The notes under the pieces: generated by a model
Databases searched by the model: none
What the model was told of the DNA's origin: nothing
What the model saw: only the letters and a program-made list of their open reading frames with translations
Assembly (NCBI GenBank): GCA_965203435.1
Contig: CBDBCU010000001.1
Location: forward strand, 372,001-436,000
Direction of reading: 5' to 3'
Origin: CBDBCU01 sp965203435
GTDB taxonomy: Bacteria; Chloroflexota; Dehalococcoidia; Lucifugimonadales; UBA3495
Length of the DNA stretch: 64,000 bases
Position numbers and translations under genes: made by a program
Part shown: positions 24,297 to 33,204 of the stretch, piece after piece
How positions within the stretch are numbered: position 1 is the stretch's first letter
How the letters are laid out: the number at the start of each line of letters is the position of its first letter

Positions 24297-27200
24297 ATGT
24301 CCCTACTACCCCGGCTGCCCCTGTTTGCCGCTACCTTTACCCTGCTGAGCCTGGCTTTGGCCCTGGTTTTCCTCAGTGGACAGTCGGTGCCGGCGGCCCA
24401 AGCCCAGACTACTACGCCCACCACTGCCACCACCGTTGACTACGACAGCAACGATGACCGGCTCATTGAAATCAGCAACCTGGCCCAGCTGAACGCCGTC
24501 CGCTGGGACTTGGATGGCAATGGGGCCGTGGCAACCGCGGATCAAACCAACTACGCCGCCGCCTTTCCCAACGCCGCCGCCGGCATGGGCTGTCCCGACG
24601 GCAGCGATGCCGATACTACTCCCGACCCCTGCCTCGGCTACGAGCTGAAAGCCGACTTGACTTTTGACACTAACGGCGATGGCAGCGTTACCGCCGCCGA
24701 CTCCGGCGGCCTCTACTGGAACAGCGGCGCCGGCTGGACGCCGCTGGGCGATGCCCGCAACTACCCTTTCACCGGCCAGTTTCAAGGCCGGGGCAATACC
24801 ATCTCTCACTTGTTTATCAACAACGCCACCGCGCCCCATCTGGGCTTGTTCGGGGCCATCGGGCATCGCGGCAGCGTCGCCGGCGTGGGATTGACGGAAG
24901 TCAGCATCGCCAGCAGCGTCCCGACGACTGCCGGGAGCCTGGTCGGATCCAGCACTGGGCGCGTCACGACCAGCTACGCCACCGGCGCCATTGCCGTCAA
25001 CATCAGTAGCGCTTCCCGCATCAACGCCATGGCCGGGGGCCTGGTGGGATATAACGGCCTGGCCGGGACTATACAAGCCAGCTTTGCTGAGGTAGCGGTG
25101 TCGGTGCGGCACAGCAGCGCCTCAGCCATCGTTGGCGGGTTGGCCGGGCAGAGCGGGGGCAGCATCCAGGCCAGCTATGCGGCCGGCGCGGTGTCGGGGC
25201 ATGGGAACACGCGGTTCACCAAGGTTGGGGGCTTGACCGGCAATAACGGAGGGACGATAAACGCCAGCTACGCCCGGGGCCAAGTAACGGCTACCGGTAG
25301 CGGCGCAGCCGCCGGCGGCCTGGTTGGCGGCAATCTCAGGAACGGCCGGGTAGTCGCCAGTTACTGGGACACGACCACTTCGGGGCAGAGCGGCAGCGCC
25401 GGCGGGACGGGGCAAACCACCAACGCCCTGCAAGCTCCTAGCGGTTACAACTACAACGGCATCTATGCTGGCTGGAACCTGAACCTGGACGGCGTGGCCG
25501 GCGGCGATTCCCCGTGGTACTTCGGCGGCCCCAATCAGTATCCCATCCTGGCTTACGGGGCGATGCGCGACTTCCCCCTGTGGGACTATGACGCCGACAA
25601 CGACCAGCTAATCGAGGTGAACAGCCTGGCGCAGCTGAACGCCCTCCGCTGGGACTTGAATACCGACGGGGTAGTGGCGGCGGCCGATAAAGCCAGCTAC
25701 ACCGCCGCCTTTCCGGGAGCCGTAGCCGGGATGGGCTGCGCGCTAGGTACCACGGCCGCCGCCTGCGCGGGCTACGAACTGATGTCTGACCTGGACTTTG
25801 ACACCGACGGGGACGGCGATGTGGACGCCGCGGATTCCAGCGGCCTTTACTGGAACGGCGGTTGGGGCTGGCGTCCTATCGGATTCGCCACCAACGGTCT
25901 CTACATCGGGAACTTGACCGGGACTTTCCAAGGCAACGGCAAGACCATATCCAATCTGTATATCAACCAGCCCCCATCGGCTGAGATCATCGATAATTTC
26001 GGCCTGTTCGGGTGGGTAGGTACCGGGGTTATCGACGGCGTAAATCTGCGGGACGTGAACATCCGCATTCAGCTCGGCGGCTATGTAGGGGCTTTGGCCG
26101 GAACCAACTACGGAACCATCCGGGACAGTTCGGCCACTGGTCGCATCAACTCTGAGGGCCATGCGGGTGAAAGCGTCGGGGGACTAGTAGGCGAAAACTA
26201 CGGCAGCATCGCCAGCAGTTACGCCAAAGTCGAAATTTCGGCCGATGATGTGTCTGTCGGCGGGTTGGCAGGACGTAACTCTTGCCTTTCGCCTGACTAT
26301 ACGATATGCGGAAGCATTGTCGCCAGTTACACCAGCGGAGCAGACGTCACCGTCAACCGAAGCGTCGGCGGCGGCTTTGCGCGCGTGGGTGGATTGGTGG
26401 GAGTCAGCTCTGGGCCGATTACCGCTTCTTACTCCCGCAGTCAGGTCAAGGCTACCGGCAATGGTGTGCTCGTGGGCGGGCTGGTGGGAGCTAACTATAG
26501 TACGATTACCGCATCTTACTCCCGCAGTCCGGTCGAGGTTACCGGCAATGGGGCGTCAGTAGGCGGTCTGGCGGGGAAAAACTCGAGAACGATTACCGCC
26601 GCTTACTCCCTCAGTCCGGTCAAGGCTGCCGACAACACGGCATCTGTCGGTGGGTTGGTGGGTAGCAACCATGGTACGATTACCGCCACTTACTCCCGCA
26701 GTCCGGTCAAGGCTACCGGGAATGGGGCGAAAGTGGGCGGGTTGGTGGGCTGGAACTCGCGGTCGATTTATAGTGCTTACACCACGCCGGGAATCATCAC
26801 CGCCAGCTACGCTATCGGGCCGGTGGTGGCTACCGGAACCAATCCCTTAGTCGGCGGCTTGGTAGGCAGGAACGGCAATGTGGACGAGAACGGCCAAGTG
26901 CGCGCGAACACCTTGGGAACGGCGGTCGACAGCTACTGGGATATTGGGGTCAGCGGTCAGAGCAGCAGCGCCTTGGGGACGGGTGTCCGCGGGTTAGCTG
27001 TGGCTTGGCATCCCAACTACATCTACCCGGGCCTATTCGCCAACTGGAACCTGAACCTGGACGGCGTGGCCGGCAAGGATGACCCCTGGCACTTTGGCAA
27101 CGGCCACTACCCAATGCTGAAGTACGGCGGCCACCAGGTGCGCGACCAAGTCCAGCTCCGCATCGGGGATCCGGCGGTAGGCCAGACCGCGCCCACCCAC

Positions 27201-27746
27201 TGGTTCCCCATCCAGAGCCAGAGTGGGCTGACCAAAGTCCTGGGACAGGGGTATGTCTGGGAGCGTTCTGATGACGGCGTTACCGGGTGGACGATTGTCC
27301 GCAGCCGACAGGATGGCATCGGAATCAACCGCTTCGGCAACGGCTCCTCCCGGTTGCTGATTGAACCCTACGAGGCCAACAAGCGGTTTCGGGTGGGCCG
27401 GCTGAGTAGGGAGGGCGTCTGGGTCAGTGGCATCGTCAGCACGCCGGCCAGGGCTTGGAGCGGGCCTACCGCCACGCTGACTTTTGCCAGCGGCCACACT
27501 GCGCCCCGGGTGGGGCATGCCATTGCCATCAGCGGCAGCGACGCCGTGCGGTGGATCCGCTGCAATGACACGGCGGACAACGGCTGCGAGGTGATTGTCC
27601 AGTCGGCCACCAGCTACACCCCCGTAGCCGCTGACCAGGGCAAGTACCTCTATGCCTACCGCTACTACAACAACGCCCAGAACGTTAAGACTATGGGCAA
27701 GACCGCTGTCATCGGACCGGTGGCCGCGGCGGCGACTACGCCGTAG
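24297..27746 (+). CDS. Large secreted GLUG-motif repeat protein
   Basis: 1149 residues. A signal peptide (LPLFAATFTLLSLALALVFL, cleavage likely after VPAAQA) opens the protein. Two tandem modules follow, each beginning DYDxxxDxLIEIxxLAQLNA with calcium-like DxDxDG stretches and WNxGxGWxPxG. Each then has runs of GLUG repeats of the form GGLVGxNxGxIxxSYAxGxV that build a beta-solenoid. The C-terminal part (from about residue 945) looks like one or two Ig-like domains with VRWIRCNDTADNGCEVIVQS, a likely disulfide pair. A surface or extracellular adhesive role is probable; no sortase or membrane anchor is seen. The start at 24297 has AAGGAG 9 bases upstream. Confidence 0.85.
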   Translation: MSLLPRLPLFAATFTLLSLALALVFLSGQSVPAAQAQTTTPTTATTVDYDSNDDRLIEISNLAQLNAVRWDLDGNGAVATADQTNYAAAFPNAAAGMGCPDGSDADTTPDPCLGYELKADLTFDTNGDGSVTAADSGGLYWNSGAGWTPLGDARNYPFTGQFQGRGNTISHLFINNATAPHLGLFGAIGHRGSVAGVGLTEVSIASSVPTTAGSLVGSSTGRVTTSYATGAIAVNISSASRINAMAGGLVGYNGLAGTIQASFAEVAVSVRHSSASAIVGGLAGQSGGSIQASYAAGAVSGHGNTRFTKVGGLTGNNGGTINASYARGQVTATGSGAAAGGLVGGNLRNGRVVASYWDTTTSGQSGSAGGTGQTTNALQAPSGYNYNGIYAGWNLNLDGVAGGDSPWYFGGPNQYPILAYGAMRDFPLWDYDADNDQLIEVNSLAQLNALRWDLNTDGVVAAADKASYTAAFPGAVAGMGCALGTTAAACAGYELMSDLDFDTDGDGDVDAADSSGLYWNGGWGWRPIGFATNGLYIGNLTGTFQGNGKTISNLYINQPPSAEIIDNFGLFGWVGTGVIDGVNLRDVNIRIQLGGYVGALAGTNYGTIRDSSATGRINSEGHAGESVGGLVGENYGSIASSYAKVEISADDVSVGGLAGRNSCLSPDYTICGSIVASYTSGADVTVNRSVGGGFARVGGLVGVSSGPITASYSRSQVKATGNGVLVGGLVGANYSTITASYSRSPVEVTGNGASVGGLAGKNSRTITAAYSLSPVKAADNTASVGGLVGSNHGTITATYSRSPVKATGNGAKVGGLVGWNSRSIYSAYTTPGIITASYAIGPVVATGTNPLVGGLVGRNGNVDENGQVRANTLGTAVDSYWDIGVSGQSSSALGTGVRGLAVAWHPNYIYPGLFANWNLNLDGVAGKDDPWHFGNGHYPMLKYGGHQVRDQVQLRIGDPAVGQTAPTHWFPIQSQSGLTKVLGQGYVWERSDDGVTGWTIVRSRQDGIGINRFGNGSSRLLIEPYEANKRFRVGRLSREGVWVSGIVSTPARAWSGPTATLTFASGHTAPRVGHAIAISGSDAVRWIRCNDTADNGCEVIVQSATSYTPVAADQGKYLYAYRYYNNAQNVKTMGKTAVIGPVAAAATTP
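26390..26765 (+). repeat. Tandem 87-base coding repeats (GLUG units)
   Basis: Four to five near-identical units of 29 codons inside the GLUG protein, sharing GATTACCGC and TACTCCCGCAGTC, with consensus GGLVGxNxxTITASYSRSPV then KATGNGASVG. High nucleotide identity suggests recent expansion or possible copy-number variation. Confidence 0.85.
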
Positions 27747-27756
27747 CCCTTGCAAC

Positions 27757-27819
27757 CCTACCGTCCTTCCCGCGCAAACCGGCAGGACGGACGGTAGGAT
27801 GGCCGGGAAGGACGGTAGG
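27757..27819. terminator. Long inverted repeat after GLUG gene, possible terminator
   Basis: CCTACCGTCCTTCCCG (27757-27772) and its perfect complement (27804-27819) make a 16-base stem with an inner part that can pair further. It lies between the convergent GLUG-protein and membrane-protein genes. There is no T-run, so the terminator role is inferred from position. Confidence 0.6.
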
Positions 27820-27877
27820 GGGCGGCGGAAATAACCGTTAAAGGGTTTCCCGCCGGACACTCCCCACAACGGCCCCC

Positions 27878-28711
27878 CTAGTTGCGGCTACGGCGCACTT
27901 TCTTTACGCAGGTGGCGCTCCACAAGACATACTGGTAAGCCCTACCGCTATAGTTGTTAGGGCTGGGATTGCTGAAGTCCGCATAGCCCCAGCCCTGGTG
28001 GGTCTGGGTGTTGGTGGCACTCAATATGAAGTTTACCGGCAGGGCGCCGGGGGCAACGCGGAGGGCGCGGGGGTAGCCCCGGGAACGGCAGTAAGCCAAG
28101 GCTGCGTCTTTAGCCCGCTGCGTGCAGTAAGCCGTCTTATCGGCCGTGTTCCCCTTGCGCGGATCGCTCGAACTTATCGAGAACCAGTATGTGTTCCGGA
28201 TAAGCCGCCGGACTACTCCTTCCGTTCCGACAGAGGTGGCTAAGTCTCCGATGGGCGACGGGGCAATACGCTCGGGGGATTCGGGTATCTTGATGCGTTT
28301 GATGCGCGTAACCCGCCGCTCCTCCCTCGGAAACTCAAAAATGCGGTCAATGCTGACCCCGGTGATGCCGGATTCCCCCTCGGTCAGCCAGCCCTCTTGC
28401 GCGGCGATAAAGCCGCGGAAAATGCCGCGTTCCCCGGAATAGATGGTATCATCCCGCTCGTTGCGGTCTTTGCCGGCGGCCCAAGTTTCGGACTTGGTAA
28501 AGGTATCGGACTGGTCAATGCCGCAGTAAAGGGTCTTGCCCCGGTTTTCAGCCAGGGATTCGAGGATGGCCGTAGTCCGGTCGGAATGGGCAAAGGCTTG
28601 CCAATCGGAACAGTCCCAGGGGATAGCCCGGGCGGCTTGGATAGTGGCAATGCCATACCCGGCCCCCAGCAGCAGGAACAGGACGATGCCGGTGATAAAG
28701 AGTTTGGGCAT
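27878..28711 (-). CDS. Membrane-anchored or secreted protein of unknown family
   Basis: 277 residues with an N-terminal hydrophobic helix (LFITGIVLFLLLGAGYGIAT) serving as signal anchor. A soluble domain with five cysteines follows (WDCSDW, YCGIDQ, YCTQRA, YCRSRGY, SATCVKK), suggesting disulfides outside the cytoplasm. The C-terminal part NPSPNNYSGRAYQYVLWSAT is aromatic-rich. I do not recognise the family. It converges with the GLUG-protein gene, separated by a long hairpin; a joint surface role is speculative. Confidence 0.75.
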   Translation of the reverse strand: MPKLFITGIVLFLLLGAGYGIATIQAARAIPWDCSDWQAFAHSDRTTAILESLAENRGKTLYCGIDQSDTFTKSETWAAGKDRNERDDTIYSGERGIFRGFIAAQEGWLTEGESGITGVSIDRIFEFPREERRVTRIKRIKIPESPERIAPSPIGDLATSVGTEGVVRRLIRNTYWFSISSSDPRKGNTADKTAYCTQRAKDAALAYCRSRGYPRALRVAPGALPVNFILSATNTQTHQGWGYADFSNPSPNNYSGRAYQYVLWSATCVKKVRRSRN

Positions 28712-28738
28712 AAGGAGCCTACTAAAGGCTCCAAAGCC

Positions 28739-28794
28739 TGAAACGCGCTGGAGCCGAAATTTGCTTCAGCAAATTTCGGCTCCAGCGCGTTTCA
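28739..28794. repeat. Perfect 26-base inverted repeat
   Basis: Arms 28739-28764 and 28769-28794 pair without mismatch around a 4-base TTCA loop (arms begin TGAAACGCGCTGGAGCCG). With the following dispersed element it occupies most of the 443 bases between 28712 and 29154. There is no T-run on either side, so it looks more like a mobile or recombination palindrome than a terminator. Confidence 0.9.
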
Positions 28795-28980
28795 CTATAC
28801 GCTATGGATCAGGGTTTGGCAAGGGATTTTCGAATTTTTCGAAAATCCTGAAATTCCCCCTGCCCCTCCTGAACTCTGTTGCAGGAGGGGCGGAGGGCGG
28901 CCGTTGCCTACGGGAAACCCTTTGGCTGTCCTTCCCCGGGAACGGGGGTGGCGGCTTTTTGCGGTCATCCCCGGCCCTTT

Positions 28981-29083
28981 TACCGTCATTCCCGCGTAAG
29001 CGGGAATCCAGAAATGCCTGATGGGTAGTGGCATTGTCTGACGCAGTACCGTCGGGATTCCCGCTTGCGCGGGAATGACGGTA
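28981..29083. repeat. Dispersed MITE-like repeat R2, complete copy
   Basis: 103 bases with facing ends: TACCGTCATTCCCGCG at the left and CGCGGGAATGACGGTA at the right, about 28 of 29 bases complementary. Each end also contains the smaller palindrome ATTCCCGC..GCGGGAAT. The internal part CCAGAAATGCCTGAT is shared with the copy at 33205. Confidence 0.9.
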
Positions 29084-29154
29084 GCCGGGCGCGGATTGAC
29101 CGCAAGGCGGTTAAGGGCTATAATCACTGCATCCCAGCACTGCGGAGGCAATCG

Positions 29155-29484
29155 GTGGCGACGGTAATCTTTGACACCTACAAGGCGGTCCGTCAACTGC
29201 GGGAAGCCGGGTTTGACGAAACCCAGGCGGCGGCGATGGTAACTACTATCTGCGACGTCTTGGGCGGGAACCTGGCGACCAAAGAGGACTTGGCCGCCGT
29301 GCGACAGGATATGGCGACCAAAGAGGATATTGCCTCCGTCCGGCGGGAGATGGACTCCAAACCGGATAAGGCCGACCTGCACGCCCTAGAGACCCGGTTG
29401 ACTATCCGTATGGGCGGGATGATTCTCGGGGCGGTCGGCTTGGTACTGGCCATTCTGCGGCTTTTCCCGGATTTCTTTGGCTGA
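29155..29484 (+). CDS. Short coiled-coil membrane-tail protein (DUF1640-like)
   Basis: 109 residues from a GTG at 29155 with GCGGAGG 7 bases upstream. VIFDTYKAVRQLREAGFDET and then ATKEDLAAVRQDMATKEDIA form a heptad coiled coil, and a C-terminal helix MILGAVGLVLAILRLFPDFF anchors it in the membrane. This is the layout of DUF1640/CCDC90-like proteins. The ATG 30 codons upstream falls in repeat DNA and is rejected. Function is unknown. Confidence 0.8.
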   Translation: MATVIFDTYKAVRQLREAGFDETQAAAMVTTICDVLGGNLATKEDLAAVRQDMATKEDIASVRREMDSKPDKADLHALETRLTIRMGGMILGAVGLVLAILRLFPDFFG

Positions 29485-29508
29485 CCGGAAAAGGGATTTT
29501 CCCGCCGG

Positions 29509-29544
29509 AAAGAAAGGGCAACCCGGCCGGGTTGCCCTTTCTTT
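29509..29544. terminator. Bidirectional intrinsic terminator
   Basis: A perfect 36-base palindrome, AAAGAAAGGGCAACCCGG and its complement, with A/T-rich ends on both sides. It sits between the convergent coiled-coil gene and aroF and can terminate both. Confidence 0.9.
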
Positions 29545-29584
29545 ATTGCCCCTTTCCGCCCGTCTTTCAGCGGCGGCCGGGCGG

Positions 29585-30613
29585 TCAGGCGGCCCCGGCC
29601 GGGATGGCGGCCAGGGAGTTGTTGACGGCCCGTACCTGGGCCATCAGCTTGTCGAAGTTCTCAAAGGTCAGGGACTGGGGGCCGTCGCATTTCGCCAGAT
29701 CCGGGTTGGGGTGAACCTCGATCAGCAGGCCGTGGGCCCCGGCGGCGATGGTAGCCAGGGCGACCGGCGTCACCAGATACCAATGGCCGGTGCTGTGGCT
29801 GGGGTCGCCGACTATGGGCAGGTGGCTGAGCCGCTGAATTACCGGAATGGCCGCCACATCCATCGTAAAACGGGTAAAGCTCTCAAAGGCCCGGATGCCC
29901 CGCTCGCAGAGCATCACATTGGTGTTGCCGCCGGCCATCACATACTCGGCGGCCAGCAGCCACTCCTCGTAGGAAGCGGCCAGGCCGCGCTTGACCATCA
30001 CCGGCATCCGGGTTTCGCCCACGGCGTCCAGCAGATTGTAGTTCTGCATATTGCGGGCGCCCACCTGCAGGACATCGGAATACTGGGCTACGGTGTCCAC
30101 ATCGCCGGGGGTCATCACTTCGGTGATGATGGGCAAGCCGGTTTCCTGCTTGGCGGTGTTGAGCAGTTTCAGGCCGTCCAGGCCCATCCCCCGGAAACTG
30201 TAGGGGGAAGTGCGCGGCTTGAAAGCGCCGCCGCGCAGCACCCGGGCCCCGGCGGCCTGGACCGCCTTGGCCGTGCTGACCATCTGCACCTCGTCCTCGA
30301 CGGAGCAGGGGCCGGCCATTACTACCGGCTCCGGGCCGCCGACGGCTACATCGCCGACCATCACCACGGAGTTGTCCGGATGGAACTCCCGGCTGGCCAT
30401 CTTGTAGGGCTTGGAAATGGGGACGACTTCGGAGACGCCGGGCAGGAGGGCCATTTCGTCCCGCAGATCCGGGGGAATGGAACCGAGGACACCGACCACC
30501 ACCCGCTCGATGCCCTGAAAGACCTGGGGTTTCAGGCCGGGCCGGTTCTCAATGCGGGTCTCCACCGTGGCCAGCTGGTCCGGGGTGCTGTCTTTGGACA
30601 TTACTACAATCAT
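29585..30613 (-). CDS. aroF: 3-deoxy-7-phosphoheptulonate synthase (DAHP synthase)
   Basis: Condenses phosphoenolpyruvate and erythrose 4-phosphate, the first step of the shikimate pathway. 342 residues: an N-terminal ferredoxin-like regulatory domain (about 1-65), then the TIM-barrel with VVMAGPCSVEDEVQM, RGGAFKPRTSPYSFRG, LQVGARNMQNY, VMVKRGLAAS, CERGIR and DPSHSTG, matching the type I beta (AroA-beta/Q) enzymes. The ATG at 30613 follows AAAGGTGG by 8 bases; the 33 upstream codons in frame are not homologous. It lies behind aroH-trpA with a terminator between. Confidence 0.95.
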   Translation of the reverse strand: MIVVMSKDSTPDQLATVETRIENRPGLKPQVFQGIERVVVGVLGSIPPDLRDEMALLPGVSEVVPISKPYKMASREFHPDNSVVMVGDVAVGGPEPVVMAGPCSVEDEVQMVSTAKAVQAAGARVLRGGAFKPRTSPYSFRGMGLDGLKLLNTAKQETGLPIITEVMTPGDVDTVAQYSDVLQVGARNMQNYNLLDAVGETRMPVMVKRGLAASYEEWLLAAEYVMAGGNTNVMLCERGIRAFESFTRFTMDVAAIPVIQRLSHLPIVGDPSHSTGHWYLVTPVALATIAAGAHGLLIEVHPNPDLAKCDGPQSLTFENFDKLMAQVRAVNNSLAAIPAGAA

Positions 30614-30702
30614 CGTTTGCCACCTTTCGGTTTCTGGAATGGCCGTTATGTTAAGGCGGGATAACCCGGAAAAATCCGGGCGCGGGCAGGAATGGCGGGC
30701 GG

Positions 30703-30729
30703 AAAAATGCATACGGCCCGGGGGCCGTA
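30703..30729 (-). terminator. Probable intrinsic terminator after aroH
   Basis: Minus-strand hairpin TACGGCCC/GGGCCGTA with a 2-base loop, followed after four bases by TTTTT. It would end the trpA-aroH transcript before aroF. A 51-codon open frame runs through it and is probably not a gene. Confidence 0.6.
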
Positions 30730-30800
30730 ATAGATGCGGCGGGCATAGGCCAGGGCGGCGATTTTGCCGGCCAAGCCGACCGGCGCCGGATGGGGGGACA

Positions 30801-31175
30801 TTACAAGCTCCCGGCGCCTGAAAGCCGCAGGGCTTCCGCGCCGTTCAGATAAATGTTGGTCAAATCCTGGGGTTCCTTAGCGGTGTTAATCAGTATAAGG
30901 ACGCGGATGCAGCGGGGCAAGGCGCCCGGAACCGGGATTTCGGTGGCGCACATCAGGGCGGTGTGATTCCAGCCCAGCTGCCGGGCGGCGGCGGCGGGAA
31001 AGGCGGCATCCAGGTCGGGAGTAACGGTAAAGTAAGCCATCGCCAAATCCCCCTCGACAATGCCGTTGGCTTCGATCAGCCGGGTCAGCATTTCCCGGGT
31101 GGCGGCGTAGATGGCTTCCGGCGTGTTGGCCTCGGCTACCGTGGCCCCCCGCAATCCGCGGCAAAGGGTGGTCAT
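30801..31175 (-). CDS. aroH: Chorismate mutase, AroH type
   Basis: Converts chorismate to prephenate for phenylalanine and tyrosine. 124 residues of the trimeric AroH fold: CRGLRGATVAEANTPEAIYA, then FTVTPDLDAAFPAAAARQLG, LMCATEIPVPGALPRCIRVL with the catalytic arginine and cysteine region, and VYLNGA-like IYLNGAEALR. The ATG overlaps the trpA stop as ATGA (4 bases), so translation is coupled. Confidence 0.95.
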   Translation of the reverse strand: MTTLCRGLRGATVAEANTPEAIYAATREMLTRLIEANGIVEGDLAMAYFTVTPDLDAAFPAAAARQLGWNHTALMCATEIPVPGALPRCIRVLILINTAKEPQDLTNIYLNGAEALRLSGAGSL

Positions 31176-32002
31176 TTCTGGATTCCTCCCGGCGTGGCCG
31201 CGGCGCGCCCGGCCAGTTCCGCCACCAAACGGCGGGCTTGGGCCACCACCTGGTCGCGGGGGGATTCTAGCACGGTTCGCACCAAAGCGCTACCCACGGC
31301 GGCCGCATCGGCCCGCTGCCCTACGGCTATCACGTGTTCCCGGCGGGAAATGCCGAAACCGAGGGCCAGCGGCAAGTCGGTATAGGCCCGCACCCGTTCC
31401 GGCAAATCCAAGCCCCGGGCCGACACCTGTTCCCGGGCGCCGGTTACGCCGGCCAGGCTGACGCAGTAGATAAACCCGGTGGCGGCCTGGGCGGCTTGCC
31501 GAATGTTGGCCTCGGCGCTGGTGGGGGCCAGCAGTGGGATGATATGAATATCCCGGGCGGCGCATTGCTCGGTCAGCGGCCCCGCCTCGGCCAGCGGCAA
31601 GTCCACGGCGATAATGCCGTCGACGCCGCATTCGGCGGCCCGGCCGGCAAAGCGTTCCAAGCCGTAGCTGAGGATCGGGTTGTAGTAGGTCATCACAATC
31701 AGCGGCGTATCCGGGATTTGCGCCCGCACCGCCGCCACCGTATCCAGGCAATTATCCGGAGTTACGCCCTGTTCCAGGGCGCGAAAGCTGGCTTCCTGAA
31801 TGACCGGGCCATCGGCTACCGGGTCGCTGAACGGGATGGAAATTTCCACGGCGTCCGCGCCGGCATCGACCAAGTCCGGGATCAGTTCCCTAGTGGCCGC
31901 CAAGTCGGGGCTGCCGGTGGCCAGATAGACAATCAGGCCGGGGCGGCCCTCCCGACGGAGGGCGGCGAACTTTTCTTTAATGCGGTCGCGGCTCATTCCC
32001 AT
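31172..32002 (-). CDS. trpA: Tryptophan synthase alpha chain
   Basis: Cleaves indole-3-glycerol phosphate to indole, which is passed to TrpB. 276 residues from the ATG at 32002. The barrel shows YLATGSPDLAATRELIPDLV, AVEISIPFSDPVADGPVIQE (catalytic glutamate and the aspartate in PFSDP), MTYYNPILSYGLERF and the phosphate-binding LALGFGISRREHV. trpB is not visible in the 200 bases upstream, which contain R1 repeats instead. The extra 38 upstream codons in frame come from repeat DNA and are left out; an ATG two codons later is also possible. Confidence 0.95.
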   Translation of the reverse strand: MGMSRDRIKEKFAALRREGRPGLIVYLATGSPDLAATRELIPDLVDAGADAVEISIPFSDPVADGPVIQEASFRALEQGVTPDNCLDTVAAVRAQIPDTPLIVMTYYNPILSYGLERFAGRAAECGVDGIIAVDLPLAEAGPLTEQCAARDIHIIPLLAPTSAEANIRQAAQAATGFIYCVSLAGVTGAREQVSARGLDLPERVRAYTDLPLALGFGISRREHVIAVGQRADAAAVGSALVRTVLESPRDQVVAQARRLVAELAGRAAATPGGIQK

Positions 32003-32076
32003 TGAATTTGATCCGGCGGCAGGAAAATACTGCGGCAACTTTAACCCAGGCCGGGCCGGTTGTCTAGCCTTGGATC

Positions 32077-32189
32077 CATCCTTCAACAAGTTCAGGATGA
32101 GCGGGGGGAATGTCAAGTTCAGGATGAGCGGCGGGAAAAGGCCGGTTGTCTAGCCTTGGATCCATCTTTTAACAAGTTCAGGAGGGGCG
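32077..32189. repeat. Cluster of three R1 repeat copies
   Basis: A full copy (32077-32104), a partial copy (32112-32131) and a diverged copy (32157-32189) upstream of trpA. The phrase TTGTCTAGCCTTGGATCCAT before the first and third copies is duplicated too, showing local tandem copying. The surrounding 203-base gap holds nothing else visible. Confidence 0.85.
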
Positions 32190-32205
32190 GCGGGAATAGC
32201 GGAAC

Positions 32206-33048
32206 TTAGGCGTAGCCCACGGCCAGGAGGGCCAGGGCGTTTTGGCCGGCGTGGGCCAGGACGGGCGGCCACAGGGAGCCGGTCAATCGGTACAGCCCGG
32301 CCAGCAACAGCCCGGTGACAAAGATGGGCAGCAGTACGCCCGGATAGATATGAAAGACGGAAAAAATCAGCGCGCTGCCTACCGCCGCCCCTTTCAGCCC
32401 CCAACGGGGAAGCAGTCCGGCAAAGACAAAGCCGCGAAAGAAAAGTTCCTCAGTAAAAGCCGTCCATCCGGCCAACGCCTCAAAGGTCAGCAGGGCGGCC
32501 GGGCCGGGGAAAAGGATTTCCGGGCCAATATCCGGCGGCAACAGCAGTTCTATATCCAGCGGCGTTATCGCCCAAGCGTAAAGGGCGGTAAAGGCAAGAC
32601 TGAGGCCGGTGGACAAGGCCGCCAGCAGCAGGGCATAAAGCCAGGAAACGCGGGGGCGGGTCAAGCCCAGGGCGGCGGCCAGGGCGGTCAAGGATACCCG
32701 GCGCCGGTCGTTGCCCAGCAGCCAGATGGTTGCCAGAATGACGATCCCGATGGCGTGGCTCGCTACCCATGCGGCCCAGGCCAAGCCGTTGCCCAACGGC
32801 TCCAGCAGCAGGGACAAGCCGCTGATGGACAGGAAAGCCAAGCCCACGATCAGAAGGGACATAGCCGCTTGCCCGCCGCGCCAATGCGCCGCCGGCAGTC
32901 CATGGCCGGCCGCCGATTCTGTCAGCAGTAGATTGCCGGCCGCCGATTCCGCCGGGGCCAAGCCGTCGGTTTCGGGCAACGGCCGGCCGCAGGTTACGCA
33001 GAAACAATCGGCGGCGTTGACCGGGGCATTGCAGCGGGGGCAAGGCAA
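32206..33048 (-). CDS. CPBP-family intramembrane protease with zinc ribbon
   Basis: 280 residues: an N-terminal CxxC zinc ribbon (CPRC and CVTC, residues 3-20) followed by about seven to eight membrane helices. The CAAX-protease-like motifs are FTEELFFRGFVF (EExxxR), FHIYPG and HAGQN near the end, the glutamates and histidines of the active site. Family members cleave or process membrane-associated peptides, often in bacteriocin immunity or signalling. The substrate is unknown. TTG start with GGAG 9 bases upstream. Confidence 0.88.
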   Translation of the reverse strand: MPCPRCNAPVNAADCFCVTCGRPLPETDGLAPAESAAGNLLLTESAAGHGLPAAHWRGGQAAMSLLIVGLAFLSISGLSLLLEPLGNGLAWAAWVASHAIGIVILATIWLLGNDRRRVSLTALAAALGLTRPRVSWLYALLLAALSTGLSLAFTALYAWAITPLDIELLLPPDIGPEILFPGPAALLTFEALAGWTAFTEELFFRGFVFAGLLPRWGLKGAAVGSALIFSVFHIYPGVLLPIFVTGLLLAGLYRLTGSLWPPVLAHAGQNALALLAVGYA

Positions 33049-33101
33049 GGATGCAACTCCGGGGGCGGCGGTGTGGTTAGGGCATGGCCGGCTGCCGGAG
33101 A

Positions 33102-33110
33102 ATTATACCA
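33102..33110 (-). promoter_or_regulatory. Extended -10 promoter of the CPBP protease gene
   Basis: Minus strand TGGTATAAT, a perfect extended -10 (TGn plus TATAAT), 54 bases before the TTG start. No convincing -35 is present, as is normal for this promoter class. The 408-base gap to gatC also holds an R2 repeat and the gatC promoter. Confidence 0.65.
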
Positions 33111-33204
33111 GTATCGGGGATTGGCGTTGCCCTTGCCCGGCCCTGTTCTATTGCCGAGCCTTCGTCCTTTGCCGCCGGTCTGCATATAGAAATCGTCATC
33201 CCCC

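Noticed and set aside
30646..30801. 51-codon open frame overlapping the aroH stop as TAATG
   Set aside because: It contains two hairpins, one followed by a T-run fitting a terminator; the translation shows no fold or family features. Kept as a remote possibility.
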